Positions 32,673-43,954 of a stretch of DNA of 64,000 nt are shown in pieces. The notes below the pieces were generated by a model. That model searched no databases. It was not told where the DNA came from and worked only from the letters and a program-made list of their open reading frames with translations. Source of the stretch: Caecitellus pseudoparvulus. Taxonomy: Eukaryota; Bigyra: Bicosoecida. The DNA is taken from NCBI GenBank assembly GCA_965644315.1, contig CBFFRQ010000093.1, forward strand, positions 124,001 to 188,000, in the 5' to 3' direction. The number at the start of each line of letters is the position of its first letter. Positions within the stretch are counted from its first letter, which is position 1. Made by a program: the position numbers and the translations under genes.

Positions 32673-35600
32673 ATGTCAGGACAGGGCAGCTCAGGCGCCC
32701 CCTCGGGGCTGGGCGGCCTGTACGACGGCTTGCCTGGCGCCGAGGTGGAGGACACAGGTGGTACCGCTGGTGCCAGCCACCCGGCAACGCTGGCGCTGGC
32801 GCAGCGCAGCGCGGAGGGGCAGGCGACCTCCGAGGAAGCCACCGACGCACAAATGCTGCAGGAACTGCGGGAAGCGCACACGGGCAAAGTGAACACGCGC
32901 ATTGCTGACCGGGAGAGCGACGTGCGTGATCGGGCTCAATTTCCGCAGACGGCACCCGCCGCGGCTCCCCCGCCGTCTCTCGCTGGCTGTCACTCGGCAC
33001 CCACCTCCCCTCACTGCACAGTACCACAAGCGCCGGTTCAAGCATGCAGAGCTGTCGCCGACCAAGGGCGACGCCTTCGCAGGGTCCACCCCTGCACGCT
33101 CGTACGCGGAGTCCATGGCGCTGAAGGAGGTGGCACGGGAGAAGGCCAGCCTCACCCGCAAGATCCAGAAGCAGGAGGAGGAGACAGAGCGCATGCTGGC
33201 GGCGGCCAAGGACCGCGCCGCTGCCGCTGCCGCCGCTGCAGCCTCCAGTGCTCTGCCGCACGCCTCGGGAGTCGGGGCGGGTGCGGCAGGTGGGCCCACG
33301 GGTGGGCGCAAGCGGCGGCGGTGGGATTCTGCTGCGCCCAGCGCCAGCTCCGGCAGTGTGGGGGGTGACCCTGACGCGACGCCCATCATGGGCGCCGGCG
33401 CTGACGCAACCCCCGTCATGGGCGCTGGCGCTGGGCGGTGGGGTGAGACGCCGGTGAACGCGGCAGAGTCCTGGACCTCGTCAGCTGCAGGCGCAACGCC
33501 CGTGGGCAGTGCTGCCGCCACCCCACTGGCAGGCGCTGCCGCCGGCTTCGGCGTCACGCCTGCCCCAGGCCGCAAGCGCTCTCGGTGGGATGCCACCCCC
33601 GTGGATGCGGGGGCCGGGTCGGGGGCGGGCGGTGCCGCGCCCACGCCCCTCCTGGCGGCTGCCAGCGCCCAGGCAGCAGCCGTGGCGGCGGGCTTGACGC
33701 CGTCTGGGCGGGGGGTGGGCGCCACGCCGCTGGGGTCCATGACGCCAGTCCTCGCCAAGGCGGTGCGGGCAGAGGCCGAGATGGCCGCCCGCAACGCCTA
33801 CCTCACCGACGCCGAGCTGGATGAGATGATGCCAGTGGAGGGGTACGACATCCTGGACCCCCCCGCGTCATACGTGCCCATCCGCACGCCGGCGCGCAAG
33901 CTGCTGACGACGCCGGCGCCACTGGGGGCGGATGGGGGGGGGGGCTTCACCATGCAGGAGGGGGGTGGCGCCACCCTGGAGCAGGTGGGCCTGACCAAGG
34001 AGCTGCACGGGGACGTGGCGGAGGTGCTGGGCATCTCGGACCTGCCCCCCATGCGGCCTGAGGATGCCCAGTTCTTCGGCGCACTGCTGGAGCCCGTGCC
34101 CCTGGCGGAAGACGGCGAGACGCCCGACCTGACGAAGCAGGAGCTGGCGGAGCGCCGCATCATGGCCCTGCTGCTGAAGGTGAAGAACGGCATGCCCCAC
34201 CAGCGCAAGCAGGGCATGCGGGCCCTGACACGCGGCGCGCGGGATTTTGGCGCGTCGGCGCTCTTCAACCAGCTGCTGCCGCTCATGCTGAGCCCGGCGC
34301 TGGAGGACCAGGAGCGGCACACGCTGGTGAAGCTCATCGACCGCATCATCTTCCAGCTGGACGACGCCGTGCGGCCGCACGTGAAGAACATCCTGCGTGT
34401 TGTCGAGCCCATGCTCATCGACGAGGACTACTACGCCCGGGTAGAGGCGCGTGAGATTATCTCCAACGTCGCCAAGGCGGCAGGGCTGGCCACCATGATC
34501 AGCGTCATGCGCCCAGACATCGACGACGCTGACGAGTACGTGCGCAACTGCACGGCGCGCGCCTTCGCCGTCGTCGCGTCGGCGCTGGGCATCCCCGCCA
34601 TCCTACCCTTCCTCAAGGCCGTCGCCCAGAGCACGCGGTCGTGGGAGGCGCGCCACACGGGCGTCAAGATCGTCCAACGCATCGCCATCCTGCAGGGCTG
34701 CGCTGTGCTGCCCCACCTGAAGCACATGGTGGACATCATCGGCCACGGGCTGAGCGACCCCAGCACCAAGGTGCAAGCCATCACGGCGCACGCCATCGCC
34801 GCCCTGGGGGAGGCGGCCTACCCCTACGGCATTGAGGCCTTTGACAGCGTGCTGCAGGCGCTGTGGCGGGGCGTGAAGAACCACTCCGGCAAGACGCTGT
34901 CGGCGTACTTGAAGGCCAACGGCGCCATCATCCCGCTCATGGACGCCGAGTACGCCGCCAGCCTCACGCGGGTGGTCATGCCCTCCCTCATCCGGCAGTT
35001 CTCCAACCCCGACTCGGAGATCAAGCGCACCGTGCTGAAGGTCGTGCAGCAGTGTGTCGGCACGGAGGGCGTGGAGGTGGACTACGTCATGGCGGAGGTG
35101 CTACCCGAGTTCTTCCGCTGCTTCTGGGTGCGCCGCACCGCCCTGGACCGGCGGGATGCCGCCGCCCTCGTGGCAACGACCGTGGAGGTGGCCACCAAGG
35201 TGGGCCTGGCGCCCGTCCTGGAGCGCATCGTGGGGGACCTCAAGGACGAGGCGGAGGCGTACCGCGTCATGGTCATGGACGCTGTGCAGCAGTGCGTGGC
35301 CAACCTGGGTGCGGGGGACGTCGGCCCCCGCCTGGAGGAGCGCCTCGTGGACGGCATCGTGTTCGCCTTCCAGGAGCAGGCGGGGGACACCGGCGCCGGC
35401 ACCATCCTGGACGGCTTCGGCACCGTCGTGCGCGCCCTCGGCGTGCGCTCCAAGCCGTACCTGACCCAGTTCGCCGGCAGCATCAAGTGGCGCCTGGGCA
35501 ACACCAGCTCCAAGGTGCGCATGCTGGCGGCAGACTTGACAGCCCGCATCGCGGGTGTATTTGTCGCCTGTGGCGAGGAGACGCACCTCACGCACCTGGG

Positions 35601-36684
35601 CGTCGTCCTGTACGAGAGCCTGGGGGAGGAGTACCCAGAGGTGCTGGGCAGCATCCTGCGCGGCCTCACCGCCATCGTGTCCGTGGTGGGCATGGCAGCC
35701 ATGCAGCCGCCCGTGGCGGACCTGCTGCCGCGCCTGACGCCCATCCTGAAGAACCGGCACGAGAAGGTCATGGGCGCCTGCATCCAGCTGGTGGGCCGCA
35801 TCGCCGACCGCGGCAGTGAGTTCGTGTCGGCACTGGAGTGGATGCGCATCTGCTACGACCTGCTGGAGCTGCTGAAGGCCGACAAGAAGAGCATTCGGCG
35901 GGCCACCGTGAACACGTTCGGCTTCATCGCCAAGGCCGTGGGGCCGCAGGACGTCATGCACGTGCTGCTGAACAACCTCCGCGTGCAAGAGCGCACGCTG
36001 CGCGTCTGCACCACCGTCGCCATCGCCATCGTAGCTGAGACCTGCCAGCCCTTCACCGTCCTGCCCGCCCTCATGAACGAGTACCGCATCCCCGACCTCA
36101 ACGTGCAGAACGGCGTGCTGAAAGCTCTCTCCTTCCTCTTCCAGTACATCGGCGAGATGGGCAAGGACTACGTGTACAGCCTGCTGTCCCTGCTCGAGGA
36201 CGCCCTCACCGAGCGCGACCTCGTGCACCGCCAAATCGCGTGCAACGTCGTCTTCCACGCCGCCCTCGGCGTCGCGGGGCTGGGCTGCGAAGACGCCATG
36301 GTGCACCTGCTCAACTTCGTGTGGCCCAACGCTTTCGAGCAGGCGCCGCACTTCAAGAAGTGCGTCTTCGAGGCGGTGGAGGGCATCCGTGTGGCGGTGG
36401 GCGGCGGGCGCATCCTGCAGTATGTCCTGCAGGGCCTCTTCCACCCTGCTCGCCGCGTGCGGGAGGTGTACTGGAAGCTGTACAACAACCTGTACGTGTA
36501 CGCGGCGGACCAGCTGACGCCGTTTTACCCGCGGCTGGAGCCTGACGTCAGCTCGGCCGCAGCGGCCGAGGCCATCGTCGCCGCCACGTCAGGGCCAGAG
36601 GGGCACCTGGCTGCCAAGCAAGTGCTGCAGGAGGCTGCCATTGTGAACGACTACCGCCGCACGTGGATGGAGGTGATTGTGTGA
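32673..36684 (+). CDS. SF3B1: Splicing factor 3B subunit 1 (SF3b155)
   Basis: Core U2 snRNP component that clamps the branch-site helix during spliceosome assembly. Exons 32673-32921 and 33022-36684 give 1,303 aa, essentially the usual family length (about 1,300). The N-terminal third has [13 protein letters not shown], many TP dipeptides and two RWD-type U2AF-ligand motifs ([10 protein letters not shown] near residue 183; KRSRWDATP near 270). Then follow the conserved entry to the HEAT array ([44 protein letters not shown]) and about twenty HEAT repeats to the C-terminus, which ends RTWMEVIV. The 100 nt intron near the 5' end is phase 0. Very strong conservation leaves no doubt about identity. 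Confidence 0.97.
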
Positions 36685-36805
36685 GGGGGGGGGGCAGGGG
36701 TCAGCCTGCGCACAATTCACACTCCACGCGGACCCCCCGTCACAGACACTCGCCATCGTCTGCGCCACCCAGCCAGCCCTGGCACACACCTGGGCGCCCG
36801 TCCGC

Positions 36806-37031
36806 CATGGCCGAGGGCTTGCACGCCTGCCTCCTCGCCGCAGTCCACAGCAGCCGCGAGCCCCTTGGCATCCTCTCTGCCGCAGCCGGCACCGTGCGCA
36901 AGGCCAGCGACGCCACCACGCCTTCCCTGCACAGCCTGCAGAGCACTCTTGCCGCCACGCGAACGGCACAAGCAAACCTCGCAGAGGCCACGGCTGCGCT
37001 GCACGCGATCAGTGCGCCGGAGGAGAAGTGA
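36806..37031 (+). CDS. Hypothetical 75-aa helical protein
   Basis: Not recognised. A small ORF with the local GC-rich third-position bias, starting MAEGLHACLLAAVHSSREP. It is predicted to be almost wholly alpha-helical, with heptad-like spacing in LHSLQSTLAATRTAQANLAEATAALHAI. There is no signal peptide or membrane segment. It begins 121 bp after the SF3B1 stop and ends 11 bp before the ATG of the next gene on the same strand. It may be an independent small gene, the first cistron of a bicistronic mRNA, or an upstream ORF. An N-terminal fragment of a tethering-complex-like helical protein was considered but cannot be supported. Confidence 0.5.
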
Positions 37032-37042
37032 AACTCCACGCC

Positions 37043-39220
37043 ATGAAACGCGGGCGAACGTGCGCCCTGGTGCGCCTGGCCGCGTTGGCCCTGGCGGTTG
37101 CGAGTGCCGCTGCCTGCCCATGGAATGCTGCCCATGAAGTTGCAGATGCGACTGGGTCCCTTGCCAGCGCCCCAGACAGCACGCTGGACCAGGTGTGGTT
37201 GCTGCGCCCGTCGCCTGCCACGGACCGCCTGTCCCTGAACGTGGAGCTGGTCGTGGCGGCCGGCGGCGCCAACCTGACCATCCTGGACGGCAGCACCGCC
37301 TCCAGCCCTCTGCTGCACACCACCACCGCCTCAGGCTCCGGCACCAAGCTCCAGACCAGCGGCCCTGCCGCGCTGGTCTGCTGGCACCCCTCCCAGGAGG
37401 AGACGCAGACGTCCAGCCTGCGCCTGTCCTGGGCAGCTACGGGGGGTGCAGGGCAGGCCACACCGCCCCCCTCCCCATATCCGACACCCGCTGCCTTCTC
37501 TTCCCCCTCCACATCTCCAGCATCCGTGGCACCCCCGACCCCCTTTCCGTCCCCCTCCCCAGCCACCACCCCATCCACGACACCCTCCACTGCACCGCCT
37601 TCCGCGACCCCAGCGCCGACCGCCGACGACGGTGCATCTCTGATGGTCATCTACATCGAACTGGATGCGGACAGGGTGTCCGCCGACCTCTATGCAGCTG
37701 TTGGCGGGCCTGTGGCTGCCACGACACTGATGAGGCAGATGCAGGATGCCCTCGTGGCCGATCCGGCTCCCAATGGGCAGCCCGCGGGGGAGCTCCGGTA
37801 CTGGGAAGATACTGCCCTCGTCCCACATGCCCGGCTGCAGGTGGTGCTGCCTCTAGCCTACTTCCTGGTGCCGCTGGAGGATGTGCAGGCACAGCTGGTG
37901 CAGTGGCTGCGCAGCCGCCCCGGGTGGCTGGAACGCGACTCCCTCATGCGCTTTGCACTGCCCTGTGCGGAGGGCGACCTGTGCCAGAGCACGCTGCAGG
38001 TGCAGGCACGCAAGCACTGCGTGATGTTTCTGCCAGGGCTGGCAGCTTCCCCCATGCCTTTCCCAGTTACGAGGAAGGGGCTTGCGATGGGTGACTTGAT
38101 TGTGCCATTTCCATTGCCGGTAGCGTGTCTTGGGCCGGAGTTCGGCCTGCTGCAGGAGGTGGAGGCAGACTCCGACACGCGCTACGTGTCTGTTGCCCTG
38201 GCAAACAACGCGGATGAAACCCGCATTTTGCAGCCCCTGGGGGCACCCCTTGCCCTGGCTGCACAGTTCACGATTCGGCAAGAGGCTGCATTTGAAGACA
38301 TTTCCAGCACGGACGCCACTGTGACTTTGTTCGGGGCTGACGGGCAAAGGGTGACAGCCACGCTGTCGTTTGAGTTTGAAGGGCCCATTCCGCCGAAGCA
38401 GCCGGACAGCAGCGCAGCCCAGGACACCAGCTGCCCGGCACCTCCTTCCTCCATTGTGCCTGCCTCCATCGGCGCACTGGGTGGAGCTGGGCTGGTGCTA
38501 GCCCTCGCATTGGGCGTCTGGTGCTGCCGCCGGCGGTGTGCCTCCAGCCCCCAGCAACGCGGCTTCCAGCGCCAAGTGGACATGGATGCAGCAGAGGAAA
38601 AAGCAGCTGTGGGCTCAGGGGATGTTGCTGTGGAAATGGTGGGCGCAGGGGGCAGTGGCGTGCCGCGCCTGGAGCGTGGCAGCCGAGTGTCAAGCCATGC
38701 GTCAGCTGCAGCGTCCCACGGCACCGCCTCGCCAGTGCGGCAAGGGGAGATCGGGACGAGCAGCCCCTCGGAATCCGACACCCTCATTGAACGGGAGGCG
38801 CCTCCCGCCCTGGCACGCAGCGTCAGCGGTGCCAGCGCCTCCAGCGCTGCGTTGGTGTCGCTGGACTTGCAGGCGCGACCTGCCCTGGCTGCGGCGCAAT
38901 TTGAATCGCGGTGGGAGGCGCTGCGCACCCTGGACATGCTGGATGGCGTGCTGGCTGGTGGGATTTCTGCAGAGGAAGTGGACGTGGAGGGCCTGCTGGC
39001 GCCGCTGCACGTGCACTGCATCGCCAGCGGCGTCGTGGGCGGTGTGCAGAAGCAGTACTTCTACGCACTGGGCGGAGACGGCACGATGTACGCGGCAGAG
39101 GTGGCGCTGACGCCTTCCAACCGGCGCCTGTCCACCCTGATCAAGGGGCCCGCAGGATCCTCCGGCCAGGCCTTTGCGCGGCTGCTGAGCGGGCGGTTGC
39201 AGGGCTTGCTGGCAGCTTGA
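37043..39220 (+). CDS. Type I single-pass membrane protein, function unknown
   Basis: 725 aa, intronless, not matched to a known family. The N-terminus MKRGRTCALVRLAALALAVA is a signal peptide. A lumenal or extracellular domain follows with NLTILDG-like strands, then a Pro/Ser/Thr-rich stalk at about residues 135-195 (PPPSPYPTPAAF and similar) likely to be O-glycosylated. A second lumenal domain comes next (LMVIYIELDADRVSADLYAA ...), and a single transmembrane helix at about 471-494 (IGALGGAGLVLALALGVW) followed by CCRRRC as stop-transfer sequence. The 230-residue cytosolic part is Ser-rich, then has a compact C-terminal domain (LRTLDMLDGVLAGGISAEEVDVEGLL). The layout recalls adhesion or signalling receptors, but no catalytic domain is seen. 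Confidence 0.7.
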   Translation: MKRGRTCALVRLAALALAVASAAACPWNAAHEVADATGSLASAPDSTLDQVWLLRPSPATDRLSLNVELVVAAGGANLTILDGSTASSPLLHTTTASGSGTKLQTSGPAALVCWHPSQEETQTSSLRLSWAATGGAGQATPPPSPYPTPAAFSSPSTSPASVAPPTPFPSPSPATTPSTTPSTAPPSATPAPTADDGASLMVIYIELDADRVSADLYAAVGGPVAATTLMRQMQDALVADPAPNGQPAGELRYWEDTALVPHARLQVVLPLAYFLVPLEDVQAQLVQWLRSRPGWLERDSLMRFALPCAEGDLCQSTLQVQARKHCVMFLPGLAASPMPFPVTRKGLAMGDLIVPFPLPVACLGPEFGLLQEVEADSDTRYVSVALANNADETRILQPLGAPLALAAQFTIRQEAAFEDISSTDATVTLFGADGQRVTATLSFEFEGPIPPKQPDSSAAQDTSCPAPPSSIVPASIGALGGAGLVLALALGVWCCRRRCASSPQQRGFQRQVDMDAAEEKAAVGSGDVAVEMVGAGGSGVPRLERGSRVSSHASAAASHGTASPVRQGEIGTSSPSESDTLIEREAPPALARSVSGASASSAALVSLDLQARPALAAAQFESRWEALRTLDMLDGVLAGGISAEEVDVEGLLAPLHVHCIASGVVGGVQKQYFYALGGDGTMYAAEVALTPSNRRLSTLIKGPAGSSGQAFARLLSGRLQGLLAA

Positions 39221-39428
39221 AGTGCCACGTCAGCGTTGCTGTCTGCGCCAGTTCGGGCCTGCGACCGCTGCGCGGCGGGGGTGCCTGCAGCACACTGTCC
39301 AATGGAAGTACACATCCACTTTTTGCCTTCACATCCTTTCCTCAGCCACCCGAGCCCCAAGGTGTCGCTGCAGCTGTGCGCTGCCGCGAGCGCACGCTTG
39401 TGTTCGATTTCCGCACCGCCTGGCAAGC

Positions 39429-41966
39429 ATGATGCACCGAGTCATGTCAGTGGCTGGCGCCGCGCGCAGCGGCGCCGGCGTCGTGTCCCTGGAGACCATG
39501 CTTCGAGGCATGTCCACGTCGGCCGAGCCTCTGTTTGACAAGGTGAGGCGTGCCCTCCGCCGGCAATCTCGTGATACGCCGCCCGCCGTGTGACTGCCAG
39601 CGCATTGCCACGGCGGTCCCTAACCCTGCAGATCCTCATCGCGAACCGCGGCGAGATCACCCGACGAGTCATTCGCACGGCCAAGCGCCTGGGTACGTGG
39701 TGAAGCGGCTGCGCCGCCATGTGGCAGCTCGTTGCATGCCGCCGTCAAGTGCAGTGCACCTGCCACTGCCACACGCGCTTCCTTGGCCTCTGCGCAGGCA
39801 TCAAGACTGTCGCCATTTACTCCGACGCCGACGCCAGTGCTCTGCATGTGTCCGAGGCAGATGAGGTGCGTGGGCGGTGCATTCGCGCGCACGGCGGGGT
39901 GCCCACACCCCTCCCACGCCGCTACCCAGGCCGTCTGCGTGGGCCCCTCCCCCTCCAGCTTGAGCTACCTGAACATGGACCGCATCATTGAGGCGTGCAA
40001 GGCCACGGGCGCCCAGGCAGTGCACCCGGGGTACGGCTTCCTGTCTGAGAACCACCTGTTCGCCGACCGACTGGCTGCCGAGGGCATCAAGTTCATCGGC
40101 CCCGGCAACGAGGCCATCACTGCCATGGGTGACAAGATCACCAGCAAGAAGATCGCCAGCGAGGCCAAGGTGAACGTCATCCCCGGCTTCATGGGCCTGG
40201 TGGAGGACAACGAGGAGGTGAAGCGCATCGCCAACGAGATCGGGTACCCCGTCATGATCAAGGCGTCCGCGGGCGGCGGCGGCAAGGGCATGCGCATCGC
40301 GTACAACGACGAGGAGGCCGTGCTGGGCTTCCGGCTGTCCAAGGAGGAGGCCAAGGCCAGCTTCGGCGACGACCGCATCTTCATCGAGAAGTTCATCGAG
40401 GAGCCCCGCCACATCGAAATCCAGCTGCTGGCGGACCAGCACGGCAACGTCGTCGCCTTCCCCGAGCGAGAGTGCAGCATCCAGCGCCGCAACCAGAAGG
40501 TGGTGGAGGAGGCGCCCAGCGTCCTGCTGGACCCCGCCACGCGCAAGGCCATGGGGGAGCAGGCCTGTGCCCTGGCACGGGCCGTCGGCTACGAGTCTGC
40601 GGGGACGGTGGAGTTCCTGTGCGACAAGCACAAGAACTTCTTCTTCCTGGAGATGAACACGCGCCTGCAGGTGGAGCACCCCATCACCGAGTACGTGTCG
40701 GGGGTGGACCTGGTGGAGAACATGATCCGGGTGGCGGCGGGGCACCCCTTGCCGGCAGACTTGGTGAAGGCGTGGGAGGAGGGGGAGGGAGGCATGCCCA
40801 TCCTGGGGCACGCCTTCGAGTCCCGCGTGTACGCGGAGGACCCCGTGCGTGGCTTCCTGCCCTCCACGGGCCGCCTGAGCCGGTACATTGAGCCGACGCC
40901 CGCCTCCGCTGGTGTGCCGGAGGGTGAGGCGACCCCCGACGTCCCCTCTGGCGTCGGCGGTGTCCGGGTGGACTCCGCCGTCGGCTCCGGCTCCGAGATC
41001 AGCATGTTCTACGACCCCATGATCTGCAAGCTCGTCACGCACGGCCCCGACCGCGACACCGCCCTGGAGAAGATGCGCCACGCCCTGGACGCGTACGTCA
41101 TCGCGGGGGTGGGGAACAACCTGGAGTTCCTGCGCCACGTCGCGGACCACCCCCGCTTCGTGTCGGGGAAGATCACCACCGGGTTCATCGCGGAGGAGTA
41201 CCCCGAGGGCTTCTACGGCTACGTCCTGGGCGCCGCCGACCGGTCCCTGCTGGGCGCCTCCGCTGCCGTCATGCGCGTGATGCGGGAGGAGGCCCAGGCG
41301 GAGCTGAGCGGGCAGGTGCCCACCGCCACCCCTGCCGTGTGGGCGGCACCCGCCCTGAACTACTTCGTGACCCTGCCAGCGGAGCCCGTGAGCGAGGCCG
41401 CTGCCAAGGCTGCCAAGGCGGCTGGGGATGCGCCCCCCGCGGACGAGGTCGTGCCGGCTGTCGTCGCTGGCTCCTTCGGGGAGTGGGAGGTGGTGCTGGG
41501 GGAGGGCGACGGTGCGACGACGTACGCCTTCTCTGACGTGGACTGGAGCCCCGAGGCTGCCCTGTTCACGGCGCAGGTGGCCGTGAACGGCGGCGAGCCG
41601 ACCCGGGTGCAGCTGCAGCACACCGCCCGCACGCCGGAGGGTTTCCAGCTGAAGATGAAGGGCGCGCAGCGCGACGTCAAGGTGCGGTCACCCCGCGCCC
41701 AGGCACTTGCCAAGCACATGCCTGTGAAGGAGAAGCTGGACCTGTCCACGGTGCTGGTGTCCCCCATGCCCGGCACACTGGTGTCCCTGGCGGTAAAGGA
41801 GGGGGACATCGTGCAGCCGGGGCAGGAGCTGGCAGTGGTGGAGGCCATGAAGATGCAGAACGTCCTGCGTGCGCCCAAGAAGGCCCTCGTCAAGTCCATC
41901 TCCGCCAAGGCGGGGGATGTCCTGGCGGTGGACCAGGTCATTCTCGGCTACGGCGACGACGAGTAA
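39429..41966 (+). CDS. PCCA: Propionyl-CoA carboxylase alpha subunit (biotin carboxylase + BCCP)
   Basis: Mitochondrial enzyme that carboxylates its own biotin for transfer to propionyl-CoA, in odd-chain fatty acid and branched amino acid breakdown; 759 aa. Exons are 39429-39542, 39632-39692, 39798-39865 and 39930-41966. The N-terminal roughly 30 residues (MMHRVMSVAGAARSG ...) form a mitochondrial presequence. The biotin carboxylase domain follows: ILIANRGEITRRVIRTAKRLG, GYGFLSEN, KASAGGGGKGMRIA (ATP grasp), EFLEMNTRLQVEHP-type loop (FFLEMNTRLQVEHPITEY). A PCC-type BT linker domain and the biotinyl domain with EAMKMQN complete it. Line-by-line similarity to PCCA is much stronger than to MCC or pyruvate carboxylase, and no carboxyltransferase domain is fused. 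The beta subunit is not in the window. Confidence 0.95.
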
Positions 41967-42386
41967 GTGGGTTGGCAGGGCCCCCGTCCCCACTCCACGC
42001 CTGCGAAAATGCATTTCCCGGGTGCTTGCCGGGTTTGGATGGCGCTGGGCGTGTGCATCGTGCGTCTGTGGGTCGGGCGGGAAGCGCAGAATTGTCGTGG
42101 TCTCGTTTTGTCGCCGGTGCGCGCACAGGAGGCCCGCACGCGGGCAGAAAAACAGGAGATCTGCCTGGTCACGTACCCACGCTAGTTGGGGCAAACTTCT
42201 ACGGGCTGTGTGGGAGCGTGTGCTCTGCTTCAAGGCCGGCATTGCGGGGGGCGCCTTGTCGAGGGGGGGCAGCACCAGCTGCATTGCCCCCCTGCCCTGC
42301 ACTTTCCAGCTACCAGAACCACTCATGAGCCAGCCCGCCTGTTGCACCCAGCTTCGTGCGCTGCTTCCCTCCCCACCCTGTCAACC
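41967..42386. other. Intergenic spacer, PCCA 3' end to MAT promoter
   Basis: A 420 bp spacer between two same-strand genes. It holds an AATGCATT element at 42008, 42 nt past the PCCA stop, and otherwise nothing recognised. The MAT promoter must lie in its second half; no TATA box is visible. Confidence 0.4.
42008..42014 (+). terminator. AATGCAT 3'-end motif after PCCA
   Basis: The motif lies 42 nt past the PCCA stop; it extends to the full AATGCATT palindrome. Confidence 0.35.
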
Positions 42387-43833
42387 ATGGCTGCCACTGG
42401 CGACAAGACCTTCATCTTCACCTCCGAGTCTGTGAACGAGGGGCACCCAGGTGCGTGTTTGCGCCGCGTGTGCAGTGTGGCAGGGTGACGCCTGCTGACA
42501 CGAGCATTCCGGCAGAGCATGCCCCGCCGCCAGTGCGCTCACGTGCGCTTCCGCCGCTGCCGCTCACAGACAAGATCTGCGATCAGGTCTCCGATGCCGT
42601 CCTGGATGCCTGCCTGAAGCAGGACCCCGATGCCAAGGTCGCTTGCGGTGCGTGGCTGCCAAGGCGTGGGCGGGCTTTCCACACCATCACTGCAGGCGCT
42701 GACACACCCGCCCCGCCACGCCTGCCGCAGAGACCGCCACCAAGACTGGCATGGTCATGGTGTTCGGCGAGATCACCACCAAGGCCACCGTGAACTACGA
42801 GCAGGTGGTGCGCGATGCCATCAAGGACATCGGCTATGATGCCGTGGAGAAGGGTGTGTGGCCTCGACAGCTGTCCCTTGCACGCCCCTGCGCCCCCTGC
42901 ACCCGCCCCCTCCCTGCCGCGCCCTGAGCAGGCCTGGACTACAAGACCTGCAACGTCGTTGTGGCCATCGAGGAGCAGAGCCCCGACATCGCCCAGGGCG
43001 TGCACATCGAGAAGGCCGAGGAGGACATCGGCGCTGGTGACCAGGGCATCATGTTCGGCTACGCCACCGACGAGACCGAGGAGAGCATGCCCATGACCCA
43101 CCTGCTGGCGTCCCGCATCGGCAAGCGCCTCACGGACGTGCGCAAGGACGGCACCTGCCCCTGGCTGCGCCCCGACGGCAAGACCCAGGTCACCATGACC
43201 TACAAGGAGGTCGGCGGAGCCATGATCCCCCAGTCTGTGCACACCATCGTCATCTCCACCCAGCACGGCCCTGAGATCGAGCAGGAGGAGATCCAGAAGC
43301 AGCTCATGGAGCACGTCATCAAGCCCGTCGTGCCCGCTGACATGCTGACGGCGGAGACCATCTACCACCTGAACCCCTCTGGGCGCTTCATCATCGGCGG
43401 CCCCCACGGCGACGCCGGCCTCACTGGCCGCAAGATCATCGTGGACACCTACGGTGGCTGGGGTGCCCACGGTGGCGGTGCCTTCTCCGGCAAGGACCCC
43501 ACCAAGGTGGACCGCTCTGCTGCCTACGCCGCTCGCTGGGTGGCTAAGTCCCTCGTCAAGGCCGGCCTGTGCAAGCGCTGCCTGATCCAGCTGTCCTACG
43601 CCATCGGTGTCGCTGAGCCCCTGTCCGTGAACGTCAACACCTACGGCACTGGCACCAAGTCCGAGGAGGAGCTGGTGGCCATCGTCAACAAGAACTTCGA
43701 CCTGCGCCCCGGCGTCATGGCCAAGGACTTGCAGCTCAAGCGCCCCGTGTACAAGGAGACCGCTGCCTACGGCCACTTCGGCCGCACCGGCGACGGCTTC
43801 ACCTGGGAGGTCGCCAAGGAGCTCACCCTGTAA
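42387..43833 (+). CDS. MAT: S-adenosylmethionine synthetase (methionine adenosyltransferase)
   Basis: Makes S-adenosylmethionine from methionine and ATP; cytosolic, 388 aa, the usual length. Exons are 42387-42450, 42570-42647, 42731-42853 and 42932-43833, all introns phase 1. Hallmarks are [17 protein letters not shown] (ATP and metal binding), [28 protein letters not shown] (signature 1), [30 protein letters not shown] (signature 2, P-loop) and the terminal [10 protein letters not shown]. All active-site residues of the family are visible. It supplies the cofactor for the several methyltransferases in the window, but nothing suggests co-regulation. Codon use is the most biased in the window (nearly all C or G in third position), consistent with high expression. 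Confidence 0.97.
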
Positions 43834-43928
43834 ATGGCTTGCTGCCCACTCTCGATCTTTGCCCGTCTGCCGGAGGGGAGGGGCACGCGGGTGAAGGGCT
43901 GCACGGTGGCTGGCTCACTCTGTGGTGC

Positions 43929-43935
43929 AATGCAT
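43929..43935. terminator. AATGCAT 3'-end motif between MAT and RPN2
   Basis: The full AATGCATT palindrome lies between convergent stops (95 nt past the MAT stop, 20 nt past the RPN2 stop). Confidence 0.35.
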
Positions 43936-43954
43936 TTCCCTGCTGTGCCTGCGC

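Noticed and set aside
42854-43100. Alternative reading of the MAT intron 3 region as a separate ORF
   Set aside because: Splicing at 42853/42932 gives the exact conserved MAT sequence; the continuing frames lose it.
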